DNA of 64,000 nucleotides from an uncultured Bacteroidota bacterium (GTDB lineage Bacteria; Bacteroidota; Bacteroidia; Chitinophagales; Chitinophagaceae), in the NCBI GenBank assembly GCA_903905065.1, contig CAIVEW010000073.1:121451-185450 (forward strand), given 5' to 3'. Made by a program: the position numbers and the translations under genes. The notes beneath the pieces were generated by a model, which saw nothing but the letters and a program-made list of their open reading frames with translations, was not told the origin of the DNA and made no database searches. Positions 9,180 through 17,941 of this stretch are shown in pieces (the first letter of the stretch is position 1; every line of letters begins with the position of its first letter).

Positions 9180-11456
9180 TTACAGCTCATCCTTTTTAAA
9201 CTGCGTGAGCGACATATTAACACCTACAAATATAGACCGGTACAATGCAGGGACGATTGGGTTCCTGCCACCTGTTGGCGCACCATTTGCATCATAAATA
9301 TACCGGTACCCAAAGATATTGTGCTGGTTGGTAATATTGTCTATGCTCAGGTAAAAAACTGTAAACCATTTGCCGAAGCTATGCAGGTACGCTACGGTGA
9401 GCGCAAGGTTATTAAAATCAGGCGTTTTTTCACTTAAAAAATTAGAACTTGTGATCGTAGAGAATGCTCCATCATAGTACGGCCTGCCGCTGGCAAAGCT
9501 ATAGGTAGCGCTGAAGTTGGTTTGCCACTTGTCCACGAAATACTTAGCGACCAGGTTCAGGTTGTGGTTGGCAATGTAAGTAGGCGTCGCTTCATAGGGA
9601 AAATTCTGGTAGAGCCTGCGCGTGTCTATATAGCTGTAGGATATCCAGTAATCGAGGTTTTTTACACTTTTCTTATCACGCCAGAACAGTTCGAGACCTT
9701 GGGCATATCCATGCCCGGTATTGTTCACGCTTGTTGTGTCTGTGATTGTGCGGTAGCCGCTTGGGTCATAAGTGCTGTACATTTCCCGTACAAGGTCCTG
9801 GTAGCTTTTGTAATATCCTTCCAGGCGCAGGGTACGGTCATTTTTGCTATACTGCCAGTTGGCAATGTAGTGGGTAGCCACCTGCATTTTCAACTTGTCA
9901 TAAAGGCCGGCAAGCATATATATGTTATCCGGGTCTTGGTAAAACATGCCCCCGGCAATGGAGATCTGGCTGTGGTGGCCGGTCTTTATTGCCATTGATA
10001 AGCGCGGAGCCAGGTCGTCTCTGTTCAGCAATGTGCTGTGCTCATAACGTACACCGGGGCGAATAGCCAGGTTATTTATCGGCGTCCATTCCAGTTCGGT
10101 ATATCCGGATATCAGCCGTTCATTAAAATCCTGTTTGAAATAGCTATTGAAATTTTTGTTGATCCCGAAGCTCTGGATATCTGAACCTGCCAATAGATTC
10201 AGCCTGCTGGTAAAGTAATCTTTCCCTTCTACCCTAAACTGTGTGCGATAATCGGTTTCGTTGATGGGTATTGGCCCGAAAGAGTTGTTCGTTTGATCGA
10301 GGCTATAGGACCCACCTATATACAAGCTGTATTTGTCTTTGAACATTTGTTTATACGAAGCGTTGGAATAGTAGTATTGATCCTTGGTTTTGAAGTTAAC
10401 AGTATCTCCAAGGTTCCGGAAGACCTTTGAAAAGGTGTCGATCTTTGCGGTGTCTGAAACACCGGAATACGGATTGGGCACGGCTATACCGCTGGTGTTA
10501 TAGGAGCCGTTCACACTCACTTTCAGTATCCCGTCTTTATTGGGTTTCCACACATAGCGGGCATTGCCTGATCCGCCTACTGGCACATTGTAAAATTTGA
10601 AGTTGGTGGTTGCCAGGCCATAAAAGGGAGAGAGGTTGTTATAGCTACCGCCTACATCAAGCGAACTGTTTTTCCACTTCTTGGTGCCGGAGGCATAGAT
10701 GCCGGCCATGTTGAGGCCCAGGTTAACGGTGCTTTTATCGGGAAGGTCAGTGGTATTCAATTCCAGCACGCCGGACAATGCCTGCCCGTAGCGCGCACTG
10801 TAGCCCCCGCTGCTGAAAGATACACCCTGGTAATTGAACGCCCCGAAACGGCTGCGGGTAGCCACACCCGGAGGGCCGCTGAAGAACGCATTCTGCACCA
10901 CGAGGCCATCAACGAGTATGGAAAGCTCACTCGCATCACCACCTCGCACAAACAAACCGTTTTCCGTACCGGTCTGTTGTGTTCCCGGCAGCATTTCCAG
11001 GGCCTTTACCACATCGGCATTAGCACCGGCTGTGGTCACTATGTCCAGTGGCTTTAATATCGTTTTATTATTATCGCTCGATGCGCCAAATGAGCCTGCG
11101 GTGATGGTTACCACATCAAGGTCTCGCACTTTGTTGGCCTTCATATGCAAAACAATACCACTTACATCGCCGGCAATAACAATGGGCTGCCCAGCATTTT
11201 CATGGCTCACTTCCGATGCTACTATGGTTTGGTTACCTTTTTCGGAGGTGGTAAATCTGAAAATGCCGAGGCTATCTGTAGTGCCCCCATCCAGGGTATT
11301 GTCCAGATAAACATTTGCACCTCTCACCGGGCGGTTCTTATCGTCAATTACGGTACCGCTGATCTTAAACTGTGCATTGGTCGTGACAGCCATAAACACC
11401 AGTAAGGATAAAAAAGTAAATGCTTTGAAAAAACGTAAGTGTACATTTAGCTGCAT
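9180..11456 (-). CDS. TonB-dependent receptor with carboxypeptidase-like domain
   Basis: An outer membrane gated channel. After the signal peptide (ending near TTNAQ) comes a CarboxypepD_reg-like domain (ISGTVIDDKNRPVRGANVYL), then a plug (ALEMLPGTQQTGTENGLFVR, RGGDASELSILVDGLVV) and a 22-strand-type barrel ending in an aromatic-rich segment. The ATG at 11456 is chosen over the one at 11480 because a TAGCTTTG -7 element occupies 11478-11485. No SusD partner is present, so a siderophore, metal or vitamin ligand is as likely as a glycan. The substrate is unknown. Confidence 0.9.
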   Translation of the reverse strand: MQLNVHLRFFKAFTFLSLLVFMAVTTNAQFKISGTVIDDKNRPVRGANVYLDNTLDGGTTDSLGIFRFTTSEKGNQTIVASEVSHENAGQPIVIAGDVSGIVLHMKANKVRDLDVVTITAGSFGASSDNNKTILKPLDIVTTAGANADVVKALEMLPGTQQTGTENGLFVRGGDASELSILVDGLVVQNAFFSGPPGVATRSRFGAFNYQGVSFSSGGYSARYGQALSGVLELNTTDLPDKSTVNLGLNMAGIYASGTKKWKNSSLDVGGSYNNLSPFYGLATTNFKFYNVPVGGSGNARYVWKPNKDGILKVSVNGSYNTSGIAVPNPYSGVSDTAKIDTFSKVFRNLGDTVNFKTKDQYYYSNASYKQMFKDKYSLYIGGSYSLDQTNNSFGPIPINETDYRTQFRVEGKDYFTSRLNLLAGSDIQSFGINKNFNSYFKQDFNERLISGYTELEWTPINNLAIRPGVRYEHSTLLNRDDLAPRLSMAIKTGHHSQISIAGGMFYQDPDNIYMLAGLYDKLKMQVATHYIANWQYSKNDRTLRLEGYYKSYQDLVREMYSTYDPSGYRTITDTTSVNNTGHGYAQGLELFWRDKKSVKNLDYWISYSYIDTRRLYQNFPYEATPTYIANHNLNLVAKYFVDKWQTNFSATYSFASGRPYYDGAFSTITSSNFLSEKTPDFNNLALTVAYLHSFGKWFTVFYLSIDNITNQHNIFGYRYIYDANGAPTGGRNPIVPALYRSIFVGVNMSLTQFKKDEL

Positions 11457-11477
11457 CAGATATATTGTTAGTGGGTG

Positions 11478-11485
11478 CAAAGCTA
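11478..11485 (-). promoter_or_regulatory. -7 promoter element TAGCTTTG for the TonB receptor gene
   Basis: Exact match to the Bacteroidota TAnnTTTG element, 22 bp upstream of the ATG at 11456 and overlapping the alternative upstream ATG, so it decides the start choice. Confidence 0.5.
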
Positions 11486-11609
11486 TAGGGTAGGCAAAAG
11501 ATATGAAAATTTATTTCGGTTAATTATTCCGGCAGGTCGGTAAATGGTAATTATATAGCGGTGAAAAAGCTATTTGCTTTAACTTAGCTCCTGCATTATC
11601 ACATACACA

Positions 11610-12899
11610 ATGAAATATCTACCGATTCCATCAAAATTATACGAGCAGAACAGGGAGCGCTTTATAAAAAAGATGAAGCCTAATTCACTGGCTATATTCC
11701 CGGCGAGCCCGGTATTCCCGAAAAGCGGCGACGGCACCTATGGATACAAGCCAGATGCTGATGTGCTTTGGCTCACCGGCATTACACAGGAAAAAACCAT
11801 CGTGCTGCTGTACCCGGACAACCCGGATAAAAGCATGCGCGAAGTGCTGGTGTTACTGCGCCCGAATGAGCTAATGGAAAAATGGGTAGGCCACAAACTC
11901 CGCAAGGATGAGGCCACAGCTATCTCGGGCGTTAAAAACGTAAAATGGCTGGACGAGTTTAAGACCATGCTGCAGGTGATGATGAACAGCGCCGACACTG
12001 TATATCTCAACACCAATGAGCATAACCGCCTTGACACAGACCTGTACCGCACCGACCTCGTATTTGTGCGTGAGCTGATGAAAAAATACCCGGTGCACAC
12101 TTATGACCGTGCCGCGCGCATCATGAAAGAACTGCGCAACATAAAGACCAAGGAAGAAATAGAAGTAACCAAAATAGCTATAGATATTACCGGTAAAGCC
12201 TTGGACCGGGTGCTGAAATTTGTGAAACCGGGTGTAATGGAGTACGAAATAGAAGCAGAGATAACCCATGAGTTCTTACGTAACCGCGCGACTGGCCATG
12301 CCTATGGGTGCATCATTGCATCGGGCGACAGAGCACGTACGCTGCATTACGAGGAGAACAACCAGGAATGTAAAGACGGCGAGCTGCTGCTTATGGACTT
12401 TGGCGCAGAGTACGGCAATTACAATGCAGACCTTACCCGTACTATACCTGTAAATGGAAAGTTCACCAAGCGCCAGAAAGAAGTGTACAATGCCTGCCTA
12501 GCGGTACACAACCACGGCAAAAAGATATTAAAACCCGGCCTGCAGTTCCAGGATTATGTGAAGAGCATAAACGCGGAAATGGAAAAGCAACTGCTGAAGA
12601 TAGGGCTCATCACCAAAGAGGACATTAAAAAGCAAGACCCGGACAACCCTGCCTTCCGCAAGTACTTTTACCACGGCGTTACACACTATCTCGGCATAGT
12701 GGTACATGATGTTGGGTCTTATACAGACGAGGTAAAAGAAGGCATGTTATTCACCATAGAGCCCGGCATCTATATTGAGGAGGAGCAAATGGGTATTCGC
12801 ATAGAGAATAACATCTGGATCACTAAGAACGGTAATGTTGATCTTTTCAAGAACATACCCATAACCGTGGAAGAGATCGAGGCCGCGATGAAAAAATAG
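11610..12899 (+). CDS. pepP: Xaa-Pro aminopeptidase (M24B, aminopeptidase P type)
   Basis: A 429-residue cytoplasmic metallopeptidase predicted to remove N-terminal residues preceding proline. An aminopeptidase P N-terminal domain (residues 1-170, with FPASPVFPKSGDGTYGYKPD and DVLWLTGI) precedes the pita-bread domain. The five metal ligands are recognisable: two Asp in MDFGAEYGNYNADLTRT, His in HGVTHYLGIVVHDVG, Glu in FTIEPGIYI and Glu in GIRIENN. It is monocistronic and closed by its own terminator. A TAACTTAG near 11580 may be its -7 element. Confidence 0.93.
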   Translation: MKYLPIPSKLYEQNRERFIKKMKPNSLAIFPASPVFPKSGDGTYGYKPDADVLWLTGITQEKTIVLLYPDNPDKSMREVLVLLRPNELMEKWVGHKLRKDEATAISGVKNVKWLDEFKTMLQVMMNSADTVYLNTNEHNRLDTDLYRTDLVFVRELMKKYPVHTYDRAARIMKELRNIKTKEEIEVTKIAIDITGKALDRVLKFVKPGVMEYEIEAEITHEFLRNRATGHAYGCIIASGDRARTLHYEENNQECKDGELLLMDFGAEYGNYNADLTRTIPVNGKFTKRQKEVYNACLAVHNHGKKILKPGLQFQDYVKSINAEMEKQLLKIGLITKEDIKKQDPDNPAFRKYFYHGVTHYLGIVVHDVGSYTDEVKEGMLFTIEPGIYIEEEQMGIRIENNIWITKNGNVDLFKNIPITVEEIEAAMKK

Positions 12900-12929
12900 G
12901 TAAGCTTAGGTATTCATTTTTTAAATAGG

Positions 12930-12961
12930 CCGGGTCATTCAAAAATGGCCTGGTTTTTTTT
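12930..12961 (+). terminator. terminator of the pepP-like gene, overlapping the opposing gene end
   Basis: A 10-bp stem with two G-T wobbles (12930-12939 with 12944-12953), a 4-nt loop CAAA and eight T. The last codons of the minus-strand RDD gene lie inside this hairpin. Confidence 0.75.
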
Positions 12962-13417
12962 AATTACATGGGTATGGCTCAACTGGTCGTGCCACGGGTA
13001 GCCACCCAGGGCGCTGAGTGGCTCAAAGGGTATCATGCGGCAGAGTGTACGTATAAAGGCGTCCTTCCAGGTTATGCGGGAAAGATCTTCTTTTACAGCC
13101 TTAGTACCGGTGATCAACTTTCCTAACGAGCCTCCCTTCGCGGCCCCTTCGATCAGTGTGTATATAACCAGCATATTGAGCAACACTATACCATACAGTA
13201 TTAGTTTATTGTCAAATGTAGCCCTGATCTCATCTGCATCCATGCCTGACAACGCCATGCAAATGCCCGTTATGAAGAAAACGAGATAATTAAATGCATA
13301 GAATACCAGTGTATCAATTATATAGTTCGCAAACCGCTGGCCGGTCGTAGCATATTCAAACATTTTGCGTTCCTGCGCCAGCTCTTCAAATACGGAAGAA
13401 TTTATTTGCTCATCCAT
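12935..13417 (-). CDS. RDD family membrane protein
   Basis: About 160 residues with the RDD domain: Arg in GQRFANYIIDTLV (with the Asp of the same helix) and a second Arg-containing helix segment RTLCRMIPFEPLS, plus two hydrophobic segments (DTLVFYAFNYLVFFITGICM region and LILYGIVLLNMLVIYTLIEG). The ATG at 13417 is preferred to the one at 13441, where a promoter-like TTACTTTG sits. The RDD family is of unknown or varied transport role. The 3' end runs into the terminator of the convergent peptidase gene. Confidence 0.85.
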   Translation of the reverse strand: MDEQINSSVFEELAQERKMFEYATTGQRFANYIIDTLVFYAFNYLVFFITGICMALSGMDADEIRATFDNKLILYGIVLLNMLVIYTLIEGAAKGGSLGKLITGTKAVKEDLSRITWKDAFIRTLCRMIPFEPLSALGGYPWHDQLSHTHVIKKNQAIFE

Positions 13418-13500
13418 GGTATGATGGGTTATTATTTCCAAAGTAAGAATAATTTCTGTTTTAGTTTTAAGTAGTCCTAACTTAGCATCAAATCATTTTT

Positions 13501-14412
13501 ATGAAAAGGATATGCTGTCTTATTGTTCTTTTGGCTGCTGCTATGACTAATGCTAACGCCCAATTCTACGTTCGCGCTGGTTTGGGTTATGCAATGCCAC
13601 AGGCCGGGCAAACAATGGATGGTACCGGTCAGGGTTACAATGGCTCGCAAAGTTATACTACTTATACACAAGTATATAACGTAAAACCTACCTCCTTCAG
13701 CACTGGCGTGCATGGTATCCTTGGTGTTGGTTACTTGTTCAGCGATCATGTAGGAGTTCAACTTGACGGCGATGCCGGCCTATCGACCAAAAAATATACT
13801 TTCTCAATAGATAACGTATCGGTAGGTGGCGTGGCTAGCAACGTAGATATCGTACAGCGGGCGAAGGGACCGTTTGTGGTTATACCCTCATTGGTGCTGC
13901 AAACCGGAGGGGAAAAAATAAACCTATATACCCGGGTTGGCGTGGCATTACCGCTAAGCACAAAAATTGTGCAAGACCAGATACTGACAAATCTTCCGGG
14001 TACCGGATCTATTGAGGTAGACGATTTCACACTCAATATCAAAAACAGTTTTTCTTTAGGTTTTTCGGCTGCAGCGGGCATTCAATATAAACTTAGCGAC
14101 AAGATGAGCTTATGGGGCGAAATAAGCATGTTGTCTATGTCTGTATACATCAAAGAAGCAGACCTTACCGCAGTAACTGCCAATGGGCAAAGTATTGCTT
14201 TATCGCAGGTAAGTGGCGCCCAGGTTGTCAAATACAGCAAGAATGCGACCGTTGATAGCAATGGCGCCCAGCAGCCTACCTATTCACAGCCGTTCAGCAA
14301 CGTGGGCATACAGGTAGGCATAAAATTTACTCTTGGAGAGAAAAGACAGCACGTGTCCCGCCATAATAACGAAGACATCGACGACACGAAAAAGCCGTTC
14401 CGGAGGCGTTAG
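13501..14412 (+). CDS. outer membrane beta-barrel protein
   Basis: A 303-residue protein with a signal peptide (MKRICCLIVLLAAAMTNANAQ) and alternating hydrophobic strands starting FYVRAGLGYAMP and ending NVGIQVGIKFTLGE, typical of small OmpA/OmpW-like barrels. The tail after the last strand is basic and polar (about 20 residues). TAACTTAG at 13478-13485 could be a -7 element. It is convergent with the DUF4293 gene with only 2 bp between the stops. No ligand is inferred. Confidence 0.8.
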   Translation: MKRICCLIVLLAAAMTNANAQFYVRAGLGYAMPQAGQTMDGTGQGYNGSQSYTTYTQVYNVKPTSFSTGVHGILGVGYLFSDHVGVQLDGDAGLSTKKYTFSIDNVSVGGVASNVDIVQRAKGPFVVIPSLVLQTGGEKINLYTRVGVALPLSTKIVQDQILTNLPGTGSIEVDDFTLNIKNSFSLGFSAAAGIQYKLSDKMSLWGEISMLSMSVYIKEADLTAVTANGQSIALSQVSGAQVVKYSKNATVDSNGAQQPTYSQPFSNVGIQVGIKFTLGEKRQHVSRHNNEDIDDTKKPFRRR

Positions 14413-14414
14413 TA

Positions 14415-14852
14415 CTATCTAAGCCTGTCCATAGACTTTACCAGCTTCTCGTCTTTGCGTATGTTAAATATTGCAAGAATAGTAAACACCAGGGCTATTA
14501 CCGGTAATACCGCGCCGATCCAGTAACTGCCATTGGTTGGCGGGGGTACCATTTTATTCAGCGTATTGACGCGCGACAGCACCATTGGAATAAAAGAGCA
14601 CAGGCCAAGGACATTCACGAACGCCATAGCTGACTGCCTTTTGCGGTTACCATACATAAAGATGGTAACTAATGGCAGTAACGTAATAACCAATGCATTG
14701 AGGAATGATGGAAAGTGATCATTCACCCGCAGCATCTTAACGGTATCAACACCATTTTCGGTAACATGGTACTGGTATAAGCCGAAATAAAATACCCCTG
14801 CACCCATAAGTGCTGCGATGAAAAGCCATATAGACTGTTTGCGTTGTATCAT
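14415..14852 (-). CDS. DUF4293 family four-helix membrane protein
   Basis: A 145-residue integral membrane protein beginning MIQRKQSIWLFIAALMGAG, the signature start of DUF4293, with four hydrophobic segments and a basic C-terminus (IRKDEKLVKSMDRLR). The family is known from Bacteroidota genomes and has no assigned function. It lies downstream of serS across a short A/T-rich simple-sequence gap and may be read from the serS transcript. Confidence 0.85.
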   Translation of the reverse strand: MIQRKQSIWLFIAALMGAGVFYFGLYQYHVTENGVDTVKMLRVNDHFPSFLNALVITLLPLVTIFMYGNRKRQSAMAFVNVLGLCSFIPMVLSRVNTLNKMVPPPTNGSYWIGAVLPVIALVFTILAIFNIRKDEKLVKSMDRLR

Positions 14853-14896
14853 AGTAAGTCAAAAGTTAAAAGTTAAAACCAAAAGGTACATTTGGT

Positions 14897-16168
14897 TCAC
14901 CCGATTACCTGGCCACCAAAGTATTTCCAAAGAACTTCTGGCAATCTGATTCCATCCGGGGTTTGGTTATTCTCCAGCAGACATGCCATAATGCGTGGAA
15001 GAGCCAGTGAACTCCCATTTAGTGAATGTACCAGTTGGGTTTTGCCACTACCATCTTTATAACGGATCTTCATCCTGTTGGTCTGGAAAGTTTCGAAGTT
15101 AGATACCGAACTGACTTCCAGCCACCGCTCCTGCGCAGCGCTGTAAACCTCGAAATCGTAAGTGAGCGCGGATGCGAAACTCATATCGCCGCCGCAAAGG
15201 CGAAGAATGCGGTAGGGCAGGCCAAGTGACTGCACCAGCATCTCCACATGTTTTACCATTCCCTCCAGCGCATCATAGCTGGCAGCAGGGTTTGCTAACT
15301 GCACTATTTCCACTTTATCAAACTGGTGTACCCGGTTCAGCCCGCGTACGTCCTTGCCATAAGAGCCTGCCTCGCGCCGGAAACAGGGCGAGTATGCGGT
15401 CATTTTCACCGGCAGTTCGCCTTCCTGTATTATCGTATCGCGGTATAGATTAGTTATTGGTACTTCTGCTGTAGGTATCAGGTAGAAATTATCTGCAACG
15501 GCATGATACATCTGGCCTTCTTTATCCGGGAGCTGACCTGTACCGTACGCTGATGCTTCGTTGACCATAAACGGCGGGCAAAATTCCTTGTAACCCGCAT
15601 CCATATTATAGTTAAGAAAGTAGTTGATCAGCGCACGCTGCAGCCGGGCACCCTGTCCCATGAACACGGGAAAGCCGCTGCCTGTGATCTTATTGCCCAG
15701 CTCAAAATCAATAAGGCCATATTTGGAGGCCAGGTCCCAGTGTGGTAATTTTTGTGCCGACAGATCAGGGAATGTTCCGCTTTCACGCACTACTTCGTTA
15801 TCCTCCGGAGTTTTACCGGCTGGTACGCTGCTATGTGGCAGGTTGGGCAGGCGCACCAGCATGTCCTGCATTTCGGTTTCCAGGTCGCTCAGTTTTTGTG
15901 CTATGTCCTTAGCCTGCTCTTTATGCAGGCCCACTTTTTCTTTCAGCAATTCAGCACCATCTTTATCACCCTTGGCCATCAACTGGCCTATGCTTTTAGC
16001 GGCTGCATTTTGCGACGAAGCCAACGCATCATTTTCCACCTGCAGGGCACGGCGGCGCTCATCGATGTTTACGATCTTATCTACCAATTCCAGCTCCTTG
16101 AAGTTCTTTTTCTTCAAACCTTCCAGAACCAGTTCCTTGTTCTGCCTGAATAAATGTATGGGCAACAT
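14897..16168 (-). CDS. serS: serine-tRNA ligase
   Basis: Class II aminoacyl-tRNA synthetase charging tRNA-Ser. The N-terminal ~110 residues form the long antiparallel coiled-coil arm (LKKKNFKELELVDKIVNIDE onward). The catalytic core shows TAEVPITNLYRD, motif 2 FRREAGSYGKDVRGLNRVHQ and motif 3 near LVHSLNGSSLALPRIMACLL. The length of 423 is standard. A TATCTTTACCGC element lies 17 bp upstream of the start. Confidence 0.97.
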   Translation of the reverse strand: MLPIHLFRQNKELVLEGLKKKNFKELELVDKIVNIDERRRALQVENDALASSQNAAAKSIGQLMAKGDKDGAELLKEKVGLHKEQAKDIAQKLSDLETEMQDMLVRLPNLPHSSVPAGKTPEDNEVVRESGTFPDLSAQKLPHWDLASKYGLIDFELGNKITGSGFPVFMGQGARLQRALINYFLNYNMDAGYKEFCPPFMVNEASAYGTGQLPDKEGQMYHAVADNFYLIPTAEVPITNLYRDTIIQEGELPVKMTAYSPCFRREAGSYGKDVRGLNRVHQFDKVEIVQLANPAASYDALEGMVKHVEMLVQSLGLPYRILRLCGGDMSFASALTYDFEVYSAAQERWLEVSSVSNFETFQTNRMKIRYKDGSGKTQLVHSLNGSSLALPRIMACLLENNQTPDGIRLPEVLWKYFGGQVIG

Positions 16169-16184
16169 AAATGAAAAATTATTG

Positions 16185-16196
16185 GCGGTAAAGATA
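16185..16196 (-). promoter_or_regulatory. -7 type element TATCTTTACCGC upstream of serS
   Basis: Fits the Bacteroidota TAnnTTT(G/A) core and shares the ACCGC extension with elements before gcvH, the RND transporter and the fatty acid hydroxylase. Confidence 0.45.
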
Positions 16197-16295
16197 ATCT
16201 AAAACCCTTTATCCCACCTGCGTTTAATAAAGAAATTGGCGATATCGATTTCAAAGAAAGCCGTGTAAACACGTCTTTATGAACATAGCAGTGCG

Positions 16296-16349
16296 AAATT
16301 ATTATCCGCCATAAGTAGTTAAAAAAGTGTAGTTACGGCGAGTAATAAT
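16296..16349. repeat. 54-bp imperfect palindrome, copy downstream of the ATPase/nuclease gene
   Basis: Two inverted half-sites (core ATTATTATCCGCC-TAA and, inverted, ATTATTACTCGCCGTAA) separated by an A-rich spacer. It is about 94% identical to the copy at 17849-17902, differing by one substitution and a shifted indel. It begins right after serS upstream DNA and ends 11 bp before the ATPase stop codon. It is not found elsewhere in the window. Confidence 0.85.
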
Positions 16350-16360
16350 TTATTTCATGG

Positions 16361-17791
16361 TCAGGCAAACAAGGCATCCATAGTTATTTCATTATCGGTG
16401 AGCTGTTCTCTGTAGGCATTATTTGTAAGGCCATAGGCAGTGATAAACGTAAGTAGCAGCGTTTTGCGCGTACCCGTTTGCTGCCGGAAAATCAGCAATT
16501 TATTTTCAAGCGCAGCCGCATATTTCTTATCTATGCTGAATGGCTTGATACTGAATTTTATCTCGCAGATATTAATACAGTGATCTGCACGGTCTATCAG
16601 AAGATCTATTTGTGCACTATTTGTACCACTGCTACCGATCCATGACGATGATGTAGATTGTACTCCTCCTATTTGAAGGCTCTTTTTTATTTGTACAATA
16701 TGTTTCAGGCAGATGTTCTCAAACGCATAGCCACACCAGCTTATATAGGCCGGAGTTGATAGCCTGCTCAGCCATTGTCCTTTTTCATTACCCTTCAGAT
16801 TTTGCATGAATTTGAAGTAGAACAGTGAAAATTCATCAGTGAGGCGATAAAGACTGTCTCTCTCCTTTTTTCCAAAAGGATACGTCCTGTCTATAAAACC
16901 ACTCTCCGTGAGCTCTTTTAAGACGGATGTTATACCACCGCCTGTTAAGAATTTGCCCGTCTTAAGTAGCTCGGCCCGTGTAAGCCCTTTGTTTTTCCGC
17001 GTAAGCGCCTGTATTACCTGTATATGTTTTTCCGGAGCATTAAATAGCGCTGTATAAAGGTTATCAAATTCATTCACCAGCACTCCATCTTTTGAAAAAC
17101 ATATGTTTTCAATGTTTTGCGCCGTGCTTTTTCGCCGCTCTATCGCGTTCAGGTATGCCGGTACTCCTCCCATCACCATATACAACTGCAATAACTGGTA
17201 ATGATCAAGGTTTATATTTTTGTGCTGCAGGTAACTCCTGGTTTCTTTTAACGTGAACGGCTGAAGCCTGATGCGCTGGGTGATGCGGTTATGCAGCCCG
17301 CCTTTATTATTTACAACTTTATCTATTATCCAAGATGCAGCCGATCCACAGATCACCACTAATATATCGGGCCGCTGGGCGGCAAACATGTTCCAGAAAT
17401 AGCTGAACGAAGAAAGAAAACCGGATTTATGACTGTCCAGCCAAGGCAGCTCATCAAAAAAAATCACCTTTTTCCTTCTGTGCTTTACAGCCTCTATACT
17501 ATTTCTCAACCTGCTAAAAGCTTCCTGCCATGTTGTTGCCGGCAGTACTGTTGCTTTAGATGGGAAGAAGACGTTGAGCTGTTCTGAAAAATTGAGCAGT
17601 TGTTCCTGCGTCTTGCCGTTATATTGACCGCTGCAACTGAAGATCAGATTCGGTTTATAATAGGTTTTTACAAGGAATGTCTTGCCCACCCTTCTACGTC
17701 CATAAATAGCAAGCAGTTCCGGCTCCCTGGATTTCAAGAGCTTTTCAAGGATGTTTATTTCCTCTTCCCTGCCTATGATCTGCGTGTTCAT
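16361..17791 (-). CDS. AAA ATPase fused to DUF234/PD-(D/E)XK-like nuclease domain
   Basis: A 476-residue protein. The N-terminal ATPase_2-type domain has the P-loop GRRRVGKT at residues 31-38 and Walker B VIFFDELPWLD at about 109-119. A winged-helix region follows (KGLTRAELLKTG to LYRLTDEFSLFYF). The C-terminal part has Asp396 in AQIDLLID and Glu410-x-Lys412 in NICEIKFS, the spacing of a PD-(D/E)XK active site as in DUF234 proteins. The family is large in archaea and patchy in Bacteroidota, with no settled function. The gene is alone between serS and a sugar nucleotidyltransferase gene, with one palindromic repeat after its stop and two before its start. This looks like a self-contained acquired unit. 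Confidence 0.88.
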   Translation of the reverse strand: MNTQIIGREEEINILEKLLKSREPELLAIYGRRRVGKTFLVKTYYKPNLIFSCSGQYNGKTQEQLLNFSEQLNVFFPSKATVLPATTWQEAFSRLRNSIEAVKHRRKKVIFFDELPWLDSHKSGFLSSFSYFWNMFAAQRPDILVVICGSAASWIIDKVVNNKGGLHNRITQRIRLQPFTLKETRSYLQHKNINLDHYQLLQLYMVMGGVPAYLNAIERRKSTAQNIENICFSKDGVLVNEFDNLYTALFNAPEKHIQVIQALTRKNKGLTRAELLKTGKFLTGGGITSVLKELTESGFIDRTYPFGKKERDSLYRLTDEFSLFYFKFMQNLKGNEKGQWLSRLSTPAYISWCGYAFENICLKHIVQIKKSLQIGGVQSTSSSWIGSSGTNSAQIDLLIDRADHCINICEIKFSIKPFSIDKKYAAALENKLLIFRQQTGTRKTLLLTFITAYGLTNNAYREQLTDNEITMDALFA

Positions 17792-17799
17792 TACTGTAT

Positions 17800-17849
17800 T
17801 TATTACCCGCCAAAAGTAGTAAATATATGCTACTTACGGCGGACAATAA
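17800..17849. repeat. 50-bp divergent palindrome adjoining the ATPase start codon
   Basis: Inverted half-sites TTATTACCCGCC... and (inverted) TTATTGTCCGCCGTAAGTAG around an A/T spacer. It is the more diverged third member of the palindrome family and lies 8 bp upstream of the ATG at 17791, abutting the next copy. Its position would allow it to act as an operator. Confidence 0.75.
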
Positions 17850-17902
17850 AATTATTATCCGCCGTAAGTAGTATAAAAAAGGTAGTTACGGCGAGTAATA
17901 AT
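17849..17902. repeat. 54-bp imperfect palindrome, outer copy upstream of the ATPase/nuclease gene
   Basis: Near-identical to the copy at 16296-16349 and in the same orientation, so the gene is bracketed by direct copies of a palindrome. Half-site core ATTATTATCCGCCGTAAGTAGT. Confidence 0.85.
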
Positions 17903-17941
17903 ATGATCTACTGCAACAATTATGAAAGTAAAATCTACCTT

